Shown here: positions 40,188 through 49,900 of the stretch, in pieces | How the letters are laid out: each line of letters opens with the position of its first letter | How positions within the stretch are numbered: position 1 is the first letter of the stretch | Source: Streptomyces sp. NBC_01275 | GTDB lineage: Bacteria; Actinomycetota; Actinomycetes; Streptomycetales; Streptomycetaceae | NCBI RefSeq assembly: GCF_026340655.1 | Contig: NZ_JAPEOZ010000001.1 | Span: forward strand, 2,976,001 to 3,040,000 | DNA: 64,000 nt | Direction of reading: 5' to 3' | The notes under the pieces: model-generated | The model's input: the letters and a program-made list of their open reading frames with translations, nothing else | What the model was told of the DNA's origin: nothing | The model's database searches: none | Program-made: the position numbers and the translations under genes

Positions 40188-43121
40188 TCAGCTCCCGACG
40201 ATGAGGTACCAGACGCTGGTGGCAGTGGTGGTCGTGCGGTTGATCCATACGGTCAGGCCAGCGGCTGTGACGCTGGTGGCGGTGCACTCGACCACCGTGC
40301 CGGGCACGGTCGAGGAGGCGGTCACGAAGGCGCGGTGAACGGTGCCTGCGACGTTCAGCCCGCTGACGGTGACAGATGTGGGTGTGTTCGCCACGGGGGT
40401 GATGGTCACTACGCCGGTGACGATGTTGGGGGCCCGCAGGACGCCGTCGGTGAAGGTCATCTGCCGGGTGCTGCTGTACCAGGTGATGCCGGCACCCTTG
40501 ATGATCATGGAGTGGTAGCCGCCGCCTGCGTTGCTGCCGCGCGCGCCGTACAGAGTGATGGCGGAGTCGTCGTTGGGTCCGCCGTTCTGGGCGGTGATGT
40601 GCGCGTAGCCGTCGAGCTGGTCGGACGGTTCCAGTCGTGCGAGGCCTTTGCCGTTCAGCTCGGGGGAGCGGAGGGTGACGTCGGCTCTGGAGCTGGCCAC
40701 GAGGGGTGATTCCAGGACCACTTCGGGCTGTACCCAGGTGCTCAGGTCGATGACCGAGGCGCGGACTCGGCCGGGGGCCGTCTCTGACGAGGAGCCCGAG
40801 AACATCTCCAGGGCGGGCTGGGAGTCGGAGGACGGGTTCAGGACGAGTCGGCGGCCGGTCGCCGCCGTGCGTACGGTCGCGCCGGTGACGACCTTTCCGT
40901 TGACGGCGTCGGCGTCGAGCTTGTCCGCGGTGATCGCGCCGGCCTTGATGTGGGTGGCCTCGATCGAGCCCGCTGCAATCTTCGTGGCCGTGACCGCGTT
41001 GACAGCGATCTTGTCGGCGGTGACGGACAAGACGTTGAGCTTGTCGGTGGTGACGGCGAGCGCACCGATTTTCTCGGCCGTGACGGCCAGGGCCAGGATC
41101 TTGTCGGCGGTCACCGCTCCGGCCAGGAGTTTGGGCGTGGTGATCGCTCCGTCTGCGATCTGCACGCCCGGCACGACGGGGCGGACGACCGCGTTGTCCC
41201 ACAGGACCGCGCCCGAAGTCGACTCGTACGACTCCAGCCAGACGGTGGCCGCGGTGGTGTTCGCCGGCGCCGTGACCGTCGCGGACAGCCGCTGCCAGGA
41301 GCCGCGGGTCGGAGCATCGACCTGGGCCACGCCGAAGCCGACAGTCGTTCCCGTTCCGTCCTGCCACCGGGCGTAGAACCTGACTGCTCCTCCGGCCCAG
41401 TCGACCGAGGCGTTGGCGTCGACTGCGAGGTAGAGCTGTTCGCCGCTGAGGATCGGCACGGAGGTGAGAGCCAGGGAACGCGTGGTGGCCGTCGTGGCGG
41501 TCGCGTCGACTCGAAGGGACTTCGCACTCCCGTTTCCCCCGGAAGCGACGGACCATTCGTTCTTGGCGATCGCCGCGGTGTAGGCGCCCTCGAAGCTAGG
41601 GTCGCTGAGTGCGTTGGTCCCGCCGGCGACGACGAGTTTGTCAGTCGAGATCGCCCCCGCCGCGATCTCGGATGCCGTAACCGAGTTGGCGGCGATCTCG
41701 CGACCGGTGATTGCATCGGCGGCGACCTTCCCGGCTATCACCGAGTCGGCGGCGAGCGCCGCCGCGGTGACGGAGCCGCTGATCAAGTTGGTGGAGTCGA
41801 CCACTCCGGTCTTGAGCGCCTCGATGGCGACGGCGTCGACCTGCATGACGGCCGGGGAGTTGGAGACGCCCATCGAGCTGTAGTTGAGCCACAGATAGGG
41901 GGTGATGTACCGCACGGCGTCGTGTATGGTCCCGGGCTGCCGAGGGTCGTTGTTGGGGCCGGCCGATCCAGAGGTGCCGGAGACTGCCCGGTCTTTCAGG
42001 TAGCCGACGACGGTCACCCAGCCATCCGTTGTCGGCATCGGGCGCGCGGATGTCGCCGCGTAGTAGTGGCTGTTGGCGGAGTTGACCCCGGTGCGGTTGA
42101 CGAGGGTGGTCTGGTCCGCGCCGACCCCGAGCACGCCGACGTACATCGAGTCAGCTCCTGCGGCGAGTTGGGCGGTTGCTCGGACTCGGGCGCTGATCCG
42201 GTAGAGGACACTGGGCTCGTAGGGCACGAGGGTTGTGCCGCGCAGCCGGATGAAGCCGCGGGCCTCGCCGACGGTCTGTCCGGTGGGCGCGTCCGTGACG
42301 CCGGTGAGGTGAGTCCAGGTCGCGCCGGTTCCCCCGTCGGTGGTCTGCCAGGCCGCGGCCTCGCCCATCGCGTCGACCAGGCGCTGCGTGGTGGAGTCGG
42401 CAAGAGCACCGCCGAGCACGCTCAGGGTCACCGCACCGCTGGCGAGCTTACCCAGCGTGACGGAGTTGGCGGCGAGCTTCTCGGCGAGCACCGCGCCGTC
42501 GGCGAGGGCGGTCGAGTGGACGGCTCCGAGGGCGAGTGCCGCGCCGGTCACCGCGCCGCCGGCGAGCTTGGTCTCGTCGATGATCGCGTCGACCAGGTCG
42601 TCCGGGACTGCCTTGCGGGCCTGGCCCTGCGCTGGGGCAGAGGGCTGTCCGGGCGTGCCGGAGGTGTTGAGGGCGATCAGGCGCACCCACACCGTGTCGT
42701 AGGTGTCGGTGGCGATGGTGACGCTGCCGCCTGCCGCCGTGGTGAAGGCGGCCATGGGCCGGGTCGTGTCCGGCTCGGCGTCCGCCGTGGCCGCTACGTG
42801 GACCTGGACCTCGGCCAGGTCCAGAGGCGCTGTCTCCGCATCCGTCCAGGTTCCCGGCCAGGTGACGGTGAGCCCGGACAGGGCCGAGTCGACTACCGGT
42901 GTCGTCGGGGTGGGGGGCGGCGGTCCGTTGTGGGCGACGAAGCCGACGGTTCCGTCGTCCTGGAGGCCGAGGCTGCCGCGCAGGGTGCCGTCCTGGTCGT
43001 AGACCTCGACCGCGCCGTCCTCGATCGACGAGTACGCCATGCGCGCGGTGCGGGTGGTGCGGGCGAGCTGCCGCTCCAGGGCGGCGACGCGGGCGGCCAG
43101 GCGGGCGATCTCGCTGCTCAC
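40188..43121 (-). CDS. tail fibre / minor tail protein
   Basis: This 977-residue protein has an N-terminal coiled coil (RLAARVAALERQLARTTR), a FnIII-like segment at about 70-160, and repeats of ALADGAVLAEKLAANSVTLGKL type (also TADKIxALAVTAEKI) that form the beta-helical fibre shaft. A carbohydrate-binding-like part (NALSDPSFEG ... LYLAVDANAS) follows and a Thr/Val-rich tip. Such proteins contact the host surface. The GTG start overlaps the upstream gene stop (GTGA). Confidence 0.8.
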   Translation of the reverse strand: MSSEIARLAARVAALERQLARTTRTARMAYSSIEDGAVEVYDQDGTLRGSLGLQDDGTVGFVAHNGPPPPTPTTPVVDSALSGLTVTWPGTWTDAETAPLDLAEVQVHVAATADAEPDTTRPMAAFTTAAGGSVTIATDTYDTVWVRLIALNTSGTPGQPSAPAQGQARKAVPDDLVDAIIDETKLAGGAVTGAALALGAVHSTALADGAVLAEKLAANSVTLGKLASGAVTLSVLGGALADSTTQRLVDAMGEAAAWQTTDGGTGATWTHLTGVTDAPTGQTVGEARGFIRLRGTTLVPYEPSVLYRISARVRATAQLAAGADSMYVGVLGVGADQTTLVNRTGVNSANSHYYAATSARPMPTTDGWVTVVGYLKDRAVSGTSGSAGPNNDPRQPGTIHDAVRYITPYLWLNYSSMGVSNSPAVMQVDAVAIEALKTGVVDSTNLISGSVTAAALAADSVIAGKVAADAITGREIAANSVTASEIAAGAISTDKLVVAGGTNALSDPSFEGAYTAAIAKNEWSVASGGNGSAKSLRVDATATTATTRSLALTSVPILSGEQLYLAVDANASVDWAGGAVRFYARWQDGTGTTVGFGVAQVDAPTRGSWQRLSATVTAPANTTAATVWLESYESTSGAVLWDNAVVRPVVPGVQIADGAITTPKLLAGAVTADKILALAVTAEKIGALAVTTDKLNVLSVTADKIAVNAVTATKIAAGSIEATHIKAGAITADKLDADAVNGKVVTGATVRTAATGRRLVLNPSSDSQPALEMFSGSSSETAPGRVRASVIDLSTWVQPEVVLESPLVASSRADVTLRSPELNGKGLARLEPSDQLDGYAHITAQNGGPNDDSAITLYGARGSNAGGGYHSMIIKGAGITWYSSTRQMTFTDGVLRAPNIVTGVVTITPVANTPTSVTVSGLNVAGTVHRAFVTASSTVPGTVVECTATSVTAAGLTVWINRTTTTATSVWYLIVGS

Positions 43122-44221
43122 GCGGCGCCTCCCCCGTAGATGAAGCGGTCGGCGCGCTGAAGCTGGACGACGGCTTGTTCGGGGTCTTCGCCGGAGGCCG
43201 GCCGAATCTGCCAGCCGACGACGCGGCACCAGGCGTCGAAGTCGGTCCACTGGTCGTGGACCCGGGCCCGTACGTCGTCGCCGATCTGCCAGGAGCCCAG
43301 GCGGGCCGCGGGGTGGTCGCGGACGGTGATCTCGGTGACCTCGCCGATGACCTGGCGGGAGACGCGTTCCTTGCGGGCGCGGGCGGCGAGCCGGTCGTTG
43401 GCCTTCTCCTCCGGTACCTCGAGGAGGTGTTCCAGGCGCAGCCGTCCGTTGCGCACGGCGTCCACGGCGCGGCGCCGGTTGCGGCCCTCGCCGGCGCCGA
43501 GGGCGATGACGACCTGGGCGAGGTTGTCGCCGTCGTACTCGACGGGGACGGCCTTGATGATGTTGACGCCGGACTCGAAGTGGATGTCCGTGCGGCGGCG
43601 GCCAAGGCGGGGCCAGCCGATGCGGACGCGGCCCTGCGGGGTCCCGTTCTGCCAGGAGACGTCCTCGGTCCACTCGGGGCCGCCTTCGACGGCGGTCATG
43701 TCCGCGATGACGTCACCGAGCGAGGGGGTGTCCCACCAGTCGATCCGGTAGGGATCCTCGGGAGTGCCCACGGTGACCTTGGATGTGGTGCCGTCGACCT
43801 GGATACCGAGCCGACCGTCCGGCTGCTCCTGGCAGTACGTCCACACGTCGCGGATCACCCTGCACGGGTCGGCGTAAGTATAGGGACCGCGCGCGTTGAG
43901 ATGGCCGTGCAGGTCATAGCGGCGGTAGGGGTATGAGCCCCAGCCTGAGGCCTCGATGGTCAGCTGCTGGCCTTGGGGATCGGCTCTCCAGATCAGGCCG
44001 CCCCACAGCAGCCGGCCGTCGCGCTCGGCGTAGATCTTGGTGTTGCCCGGGTCGAGCTGGGCACGCACGAGGTGAGCCAGCCTCGGTTCGACGGACCCGG
44101 TGAAGCTGCCGGTCGCGGACAGCGCGGGCCCGAACTCGACGCCCGTCAGCGGCAGATCCCAGGCCAGGACCTTGTCGGTGAGCGCGTCAGTGGTGAGGTA
44201 GCGGTAAGACGGCGACGCCAT
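43118..44221 (-). CDS. minor tail / hub protein
   Basis: This 367-residue protein has the strand-rich pattern of actinophage tail proteins downstream of Dit: LTDKVLAWDLPLTGVEFGPALSATGSFTGSVEPRL, LLWGGLIWRADPQGQQLTIEASGW. The C-terminal part has WTDFDAWCRVVGWQIRP. It probably sits at the tail tip with the Dit ring. It overlaps the fibre gene. The identification rests on pattern and position. Confidence 0.75.
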   Translation of the reverse strand: MASPSYRYLTTDALTDKVLAWDLPLTGVEFGPALSATGSFTGSVEPRLAHLVRAQLDPGNTKIYAERDGRLLWGGLIWRADPQGQQLTIEASGWGSYPYRRYDLHGHLNARGPYTYADPCRVIRDVWTYCQEQPDGRLGIQVDGTTSKVTVGTPEDPYRIDWWDTPSLGDVIADMTAVEGGPEWTEDVSWQNGTPQGRVRIGWPRLGRRRTDIHFESGVNIIKAVPVEYDGDNLAQVVIALGAGEGRNRRRAVDAVRNGRLRLEHLLEVPEEKANDRLAARARKERVSRQVIGEVTEITVRDHPAARLGSWQIGDDVRARVHDQWTDFDAWCRVVGWQIRPASGEDPEQAVVQLQRADRFIYGGGAA

Positions 44222-44454
44222 CCGGCTTGTTCCAACTTCTCCCCCACGCCTGACTGAAAATCAAACATCGAAAGACTCAACAAGCACGCCAGAACGCTCA
44301 GTTCAATCCCACACGGCGATTCCCTTCACAGAAGCACCAAAGCCCCACCTCCTCTATCCAGAGGGCAACACGTTCGAGACCATTACCCCAAGGACTGGAG
44401 CACAGCCACCCGGGAAGTAAAAGGCAACCACGCAGGGAGGTCACCGATCACGCC

Positions 44455-45120
44455 ATGGACTTCATACCCAGCACACCCTTGTGGCTCGCAAGCTCTATAG
44501 CCGGGGTACTGCTTTGCACATATCTGATCCTATTCTTGATGGCCGCATTTCATCGAGATCCAGAGCGCAGACGAGAAGCATATAACTTGCTTTCGTTGCA
44601 CCGCTTCTCCCGCCCAAGCGGAGAAAGTCCCACTGCGTCGGACATGGAGAATGACGAGCCTCCCCAGCAAGGCACATCCTTTTCTCCCCAAACGCCTACG
44701 CGAGATTGGCTTCCAGCCATCGGCCAAAGCCGCACGCTCGATGACGGAACGATGATGGGCCCATCAGGAAGCGTCCACATTCACCGCAGGGGCGGCTGGA
44801 CCATACTCGATGTGAGAGGAGACGTCGATCCCGAATTCCTGAAACTGAGGGACACCGCCTTGATTCTGATCGAGCGAGACGAGCCAGAGAAGCTGATTCT
44901 CGACGCGTCATCGGCACCACCCTTGAACTCCATAGCCCTAGGCATCCTGGTAGGAATACTGAAACGCAGCCGCTCCAAGGACATAGAATTCCGCATGGTC
45001 ACCCACAGGGAAGACTACTTGAAAGTGTTTCAAATAACAGGACTCATTCACATATTCCCCCTCTACGCAAAAATGGACGACGCGATCTCCGGATTGAATC
45101 CGATCGGACGCCAACCATGA
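44455..45120 (+). CDS. membrane-anchored STAS-domain protein
   Basis: This 221-residue protein has a transmembrane helix at about 9-32 (LWLASSIAGVLLCTYLILFLMAA), a disordered linker, and a STAS domain from about 113: GGWTILDVRGDVDPEFLKLRDTALILIERDEPEKLILDASS, NSIALGILVGILKRSRSKD and VFQITGLIHIFPLY. STAS proteins act as anti-sigma factor antagonists in partner switching; the Ser of NSIAL lines up with the phosphorylated Ser of DSSGL. It lies against the flow of the minus-strand tail operon and is clearly lower in GC than the genes around it, so it is a later insertion. Confidence 0.75.
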   Translation: MDFIPSTPLWLASSIAGVLLCTYLILFLMAAFHRDPERRREAYNLLSLHRFSRPSGESPTASDMENDEPPQQGTSFSPQTPTRDWLPAIGQSRTLDDGTMMGPSGSVHIHRRGGWTILDVRGDVDPEFLKLRDTALILIERDEPEKLILDASSAPPLNSIALGILVGILKRSRSKDIEFRMVTHREDYLKVFQITGLIHIFPLYAKMDDAISGLNPIGRQP

Positions 45121-45140
45121 CCCCTAATAGGGTGTCTCAT

Positions 45141-46070
45141 TCACAGAACGCTCTCCGTGAACTCGACGTCGGCAATGATCGAGGTCGACCCGTCGACCGA
45201 CAGGTCACCGGTCTCGGCCTTTGACATGTAGGTCTGCAGCGACAGCGTCGAGGTGGTGCCTCGCTGCGCCGCGCTGATGGGGACGTTGTCGGCGACGACG
45301 ACGGTCTGGCGGCGGACGACCGCGCCCTGGTCGTCGTCGATGACTGTGGTCTGGCCGAGGTCGGAGCCGAACTTCGTCTGCATGGAGGCGAACACGTCCG
45401 CGCGCGCCATGCGCAGCCCGGCGATGGTGACGACGATCTTGGCCGAGACGGCCCAGGCGGGGATGGGCACCGACCAGCTCGCGGCGGTCGGCCAGGCGTG
45501 CCATTTGTTGTCCTGGTACTTCAGCTCGCTCAGCGCGGTCGGGTAGGCGGTGTGCAGCTTGCGGTCGCGCCGTGGGTTCGCGATCTGCCGCAGGTCCGTG
45601 ACCATGGCGCTGGTGATCGTGGCCGTGTTCGCGGGGAGGTCGAGCCTGGCCAGCGGGATCGCCGTCATGCCGGACGGGACCGTCTTCGTCGTGGCGGAGA
45701 CGCCGGAGACGACATGGAAGTAGCCGATGTCGTCGGCGGCCGGGTCGCGGTTGCCCTCGTACTCCGGATCCTCCACCCGCAGGCAGATGAGGTCGGACCG
45801 GGCCGAGGAGCCCGTGGGGGCGATCGGCACGAGGGCGTCGCCGACGTTGTACTGGGTGTAGGAGCCCTGGCCCCACGCGGCGCCCGTCACGACGGCCGAG
45901 CCGTCGCCGACGCGGACGCCGGCGCCGGGGGTGGCCCACTCTCTGACCTTCAGGTCGTTGCCTTCGGTCACGCCCTGGTTCCCGGATGCGAGGTCGCGGA
46001 CCATCATCCGGAAGGCGCGGGCGGGGTGTTTGCCGCCGTGCGTCAGCATGGGCGGCTGGATCAGTGCCAT
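45141..46070 (-). CDS. phage tail protein
   Basis: This 309-residue protein has the pattern of an actinophage structural protein placed after Dit: N-terminal ALIQPPMLTHGGKHPARAFRMMVRDL, a VREWATPGAGVRVGDGSAVVTG strand region, GDALVPIAPTGSSARSDLICLRVEDPEYEG, and a beta-rich C-terminal half. These features are common to tail-tip proteins. No enzymatic motif is seen. Confidence 0.7.
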   Translation of the reverse strand: MALIQPPMLTHGGKHPARAFRMMVRDLASGNQGVTEGNDLKVREWATPGAGVRVGDGSAVVTGAAWGQGSYTQYNVGDALVPIAPTGSSARSDLICLRVEDPEYEGNRDPAADDIGYFHVVSGVSATTKTVPSGMTAIPLARLDLPANTATITSAMVTDLRQIANPRRDRKLHTAYPTALSELKYQDNKWHAWPTAASWSVPIPAWAVSAKIVVTIAGLRMARADVFASMQTKFGSDLGQTTVIDDDQGAVVRRQTVVVADNVPISAAQRGTTSTLSLQTYMSKAETGDLSVDGSTSIIADVEFTESVL

Positions 46071-46085
46071 CGGGGGTGCTCTCTC

Positions 46086-46988
46086 CTATAGGGCGGTGAA
46101 GGCGTCGCGCCACGACACCGTGAGACGGGTGGAGTTGGTGTAGTCGGCACCGGTCCACCGGAGTTCGCTGGTCTTGTTGGGCGGGATCTGGAACAGGTCT
46201 AGGCGGGATTCGGCGGACAGGGCGTACGCGGCGTTGCCGCCGTTGCGCAGCACCCAGCGCGTCCCGGGCCGGGTGTCGATCTGGAGGGTGTCGCTCTCGC
46301 CGAGCGTCAGCGCGAGGTCGAGGACACGGCCGGTCTCCGTGATCCAGATCCGCGGGTTCACGACGGGGCCCCTGATCGTCAAGGAGGGCCAGGCGGGCAG
46401 GTCACCGCCGTTGGTGACCCAGCCAGGCCGCTCCTGAGGATTGGCGACACCCGTCGTGATCGGCGCGGTCACCGGAGCGGTGAAGCCGTCCTCGTCGTCG
46501 TCGCGGGCGAGGGGCAGCGTGGTCCGCTGCTCGACGTCGTCGTGCCACTCGGGAGAGGTCGCGGTGAACTGCAGGGTGATCGGGATCCAGCCGTAGACGG
46601 CCTGCGCCAGGGTCACGACCTCCACCCGGCGGACCCTGCCGTGCAGCCGTTTGGGGTTGCTGCGGCCCGGCCACCACAGCCGCAGGGCCTGCAAGGCTCC
46701 CGCGCTCTTGCGGGCGGCGGGGTCGGCGGCGGCCTGGTCGAGCGCGGCAAGCGCGTCGGCGGCGGCCTGCGGGTCGCCCGGTGTGCGGATGCCGGCCTCG
46801 ATCGTCACCGTGCGGGGGCTGTAGTAGTCCACCCCAGGGAACGAACCGTCGTCCGTCGGCAGCTGGACGTCCTGAACACGGACTTCTGGCGTGCCTAGCC
46901 CGGTGATGTCGCTGATCGGGTACGGCGTCTTGGGGCCCATGAGAACGCCCGCGAAGTCGACTTGCCACTCCTGAGTGATCGTCGCCAT
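46086..46988 (-). CDS. distal tail (Dit) protein
   Basis: This 300-residue protein begins TITQEWQVDFAGVLMGPKTPYPISDITGLG and continues VRVQDVQLPTDDGSFPGVDYYSPRTVTIEAGI, the pattern of siphovirus Dit proteins (DUF2792/Siphovirus tail). The second part (NPRIWITETGRVLDLALTLGESDTLQIDTR) matches the galectin-like domain of Dit. The ATG overlaps the tape-measure stop (TGATG). Dit forms the hexameric ring joining tube and tip. Confidence 0.85.
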   Translation of the reverse strand: MATITQEWQVDFAGVLMGPKTPYPISDITGLGTPEVRVQDVQLPTDDGSFPGVDYYSPRTVTIEAGIRTPGDPQAAADALAALDQAAADPAARKSAGALQALRLWWPGRSNPKRLHGRVRRVEVVTLAQAVYGWIPITLQFTATSPEWHDDVEQRTTLPLARDDDEDGFTAPVTAPITTGVANPQERPGWVTNGGDLPAWPSLTIRGPVVNPRIWITETGRVLDLALTLGESDTLQIDTRPGTRWVLRNGGNAAYALSAESRLDLFQIPPNKTSELRWTGADYTNSTRLTVSWRDAFTAL

Positions 46989-49900
46989 CAGATGCGGCCT
47001 CCCCGCTGTGCATTCCGCAGCCGCCGCATGATCTCCGTGCCGACGCGGTCGGCCGTGTTCGCGTCGGCGGTGCCGTTGACGGTCACCGGCATGGAGCCGA
47101 CGAGTGCCGCGGGCTGCTCGCGTACGACGATCACCTGGACGGAACTCGCCGGCCGGGCGTCGACGAGGCTCACCGGTCCGGTGACCCCGTTCGGGGTGAG
47201 CTGGTAGCCGAACCGCCGTGCGACATCGCCGAGGACCGCGGTGGCCGCCGCGCGCCTGTCGGCACCGAGCGGGACGAACGCCTCGCCTCCCGTCTCCGGT
47301 TCGGCGAACTTCACGACCCCGTTCGACGTGGCGTAGATGCCGGGTGTGAGAACACCGCCGTATCCGTACGCCAAGTGCTTGTTCGCCTTCGCCAGGTCGG
47401 ACAGGAAGGTGTCGGCCTTCTTGCCGAGGGCTCCCTTGATGCGGGCTCTGCCTGCGCTGGCGACGTCGATGATGTGGTCCTCGTCCAGCTCGGTCGCCTC
47501 GGCCACGGCGTGAATGCCCGTCTTCGACGACTTGATGGCCCCGATGATCTTGACGAGGTCGGCCAGGTCCTCGTCCGGCAGCGTCGCGCCGGACGACTTC
47601 GCCGCGGTGTTGGCGTTCTTCGCCTTCTTCGGCGACTTCACCGCCTGGGCCGCCAGGTCCTCGGCGTCCTGGTCGCCCTGCTCGGCCAGCATCCCGGCGA
47701 GGTCGGTGTAGCCCATGGCGGCGAGCTTCGCGATGTTCTTCTCGAACGCCTGCTGATCCTTGACCGCGGCCTTCAGCTGGCTGGTGTACGAGGACAGGGA
47801 CGCCTTGGCGGTCGCCGCGAGGGCTTCCAGGTCCTTCGTCATCGCCTTGACGTACTGGGAGCTGCCGGTGGCCATCTTGCGTGTCAGGTCGACGCCGTCC
47901 TCGCCCATCTCGGCGAGAGCGTCGGCGACGTCCTGGCCGGCCCGGCGGGCCACGGTGTCGAGGTCGCTGCGCCAACGGCGGGCCACGGTCACGGACTTGT
48001 GGAGGTTCGTGACGAACTTGGACGAGCTGAAGCGGTCCTTCTTGTCCTTGGAGTCGCCCGCGATGCCGGACAGGCTGAACAGCTCGGGTGTGTTGTACGA
48101 CCAGTCGGTCAGGCCGCCGCCGGCGTACCACTCCACCTGTCCGCCGAAGCGCCGGACGACCTCGCCGACGATCGCCTTGCTCCGTGGCCGCTTCGACTCC
48201 GCCAGGGGTACGTACGCCTCCCCTCCCGTCTCCTTCTCCGCCCAGATCCGCATGCTTCCGGCCGGGGCGATCTGCGCCACGTGCCGTTCCTTGCGTACGC
48301 CGCCGTCGGCGTAGAACTCCAGGACCGAGCCGTCGGCCTGCGCCTTGGGCGCCTGGATCGAGTCCGGGACGCCGTCGGCGTCCCGGTCCCAGGACGTCGC
48401 CTGCCGCTTGATCACGAGCGGTACGACCACGGGCGGCGGCTGGTTCGCAGTCACGTTGACGGTGACGGTCTTGCTGCCGGGGATGTTCTGCACGGAGACC
48501 CCGATGGCGTCCAGCTGAGCCTGGACTGCGGCCATGTCTCCGGAGAGCAGCGCAGACGTGAGCGACGCGGCGGCCTGCGAGCCCTTCTCGCGCGAGACGA
48601 CCGTGATCAGGTCGAGCATTCCGGCCCATGCCTCTCGCGCGTCCTTGCCCACCGTGCGGAAGGCTCCGACCACCCCCGCCAGGTTGGGCGCCTTGACGTC
48701 GGCGTCGGCACCCCAGATCGCCTGCAGAGTGCCCATGGCCTCCTCGACACGGCCGTCGAGGAGGGCGTTCTTGAACGCCGCAGCCGAGTCGGCCCCCTTG
48801 CGGCGGGCAACCTCGGCGATCAGTTCCATCCCGCGTTCCAGCTCCTGCCGCGCGTCTGCGGAGCTGGCCTTCGCGGCCTCGCCGAGCTGGCTGAACGCCA
48901 TCTTCGAGGTGACCCGCGCGAATGCCGCCGGATCGTTCGTCTCGGACGCCTTCGCCCACTCGCGGGCGATCTTCTCTCCGTACTGGGCGGCGATCGCGGG
49001 CAGAAGGTCCAGGCCCTGCTTGTACGCCTCGGTGGACCGCGCCGCGTCCTCGGTGACGATCGCCTGCATCTCGTCGGCGATCTCCGTCTTTCCGGCCTTC
49101 AGGTTCTTCACGAGCTCGGCGAGCATGGGCGCAGAGTCGACGCCGAGTTCCGCAAAGTGGCCCGTCAGGTCGCCGTAGCCCTGGATGGCCAGCTCGGAAA
49201 GGTTCGACTGGAAGTCGCGCTGAGCCTCGGCCTGGGTCCGCAGTTCCTTCATGTAGTCGCGAAGCGACACCTTCGCGTCGGCCGCGTCCTTGCCCGCCTT
49301 GCGCATCGCCTCGCCGGCCTGGGTCTGGGCATCCTTGAATGCCCGCGAAGGGTCGACCGCGTCCCCGACCGCGGTGGCCAGGGCCTTCATCTCCTCCGTG
49401 TACTGGGGGGCGCCGTTCTTGTCGAGCGGTATCAACTGGTCCAGGTTCCACGCCGCGTTCGTGGTGGCCTGCTGCCGGATCTTCGCTCCGATGATGCGCT
49501 CTTGCTCCAGCTGCTCCTGGTAGTCCTTGATCGACTCGTTCCAGATCTTGCGCCGCTCGTCGAGGGCCTTCTTCGCCTTGGAGAACTTGGTGATGTTCTC
49601 CACGCCGCCCGGCTCCTCTCCGGACCGCACCTTCCCGCTGTACTCCAGGGAGTCCTGGTCGAGCCTCGCCTTCAGCGCGGACAGCTTCGCGCCGCCGGAG
49701 GTGATCGCGTCGATGGCGTCGTTGATGTCCACCCCCGCGTCCTTCAGCGTGTCGAGGTCGTCCCCACCCGTGATCTGCTCGACGAGCTTGCGCAGCGCCA
49801 GCCCGCTCCCCTCCTGCTCGCCCTCCGCCTTCAGCGCCTCGACGAGCTCTTCCGTCGCGTCCTTCGCCTCCTGCTTCGACGCCGTGTAGGCGGCGTACCC

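Noticed and set aside
40950..43139. 729-codon plus-strand frame across the tail fibre gene
   Set aside because: Antisense to the fibre gene. It reads Gly/Arg-rich repeats without a ribosome-binding site.
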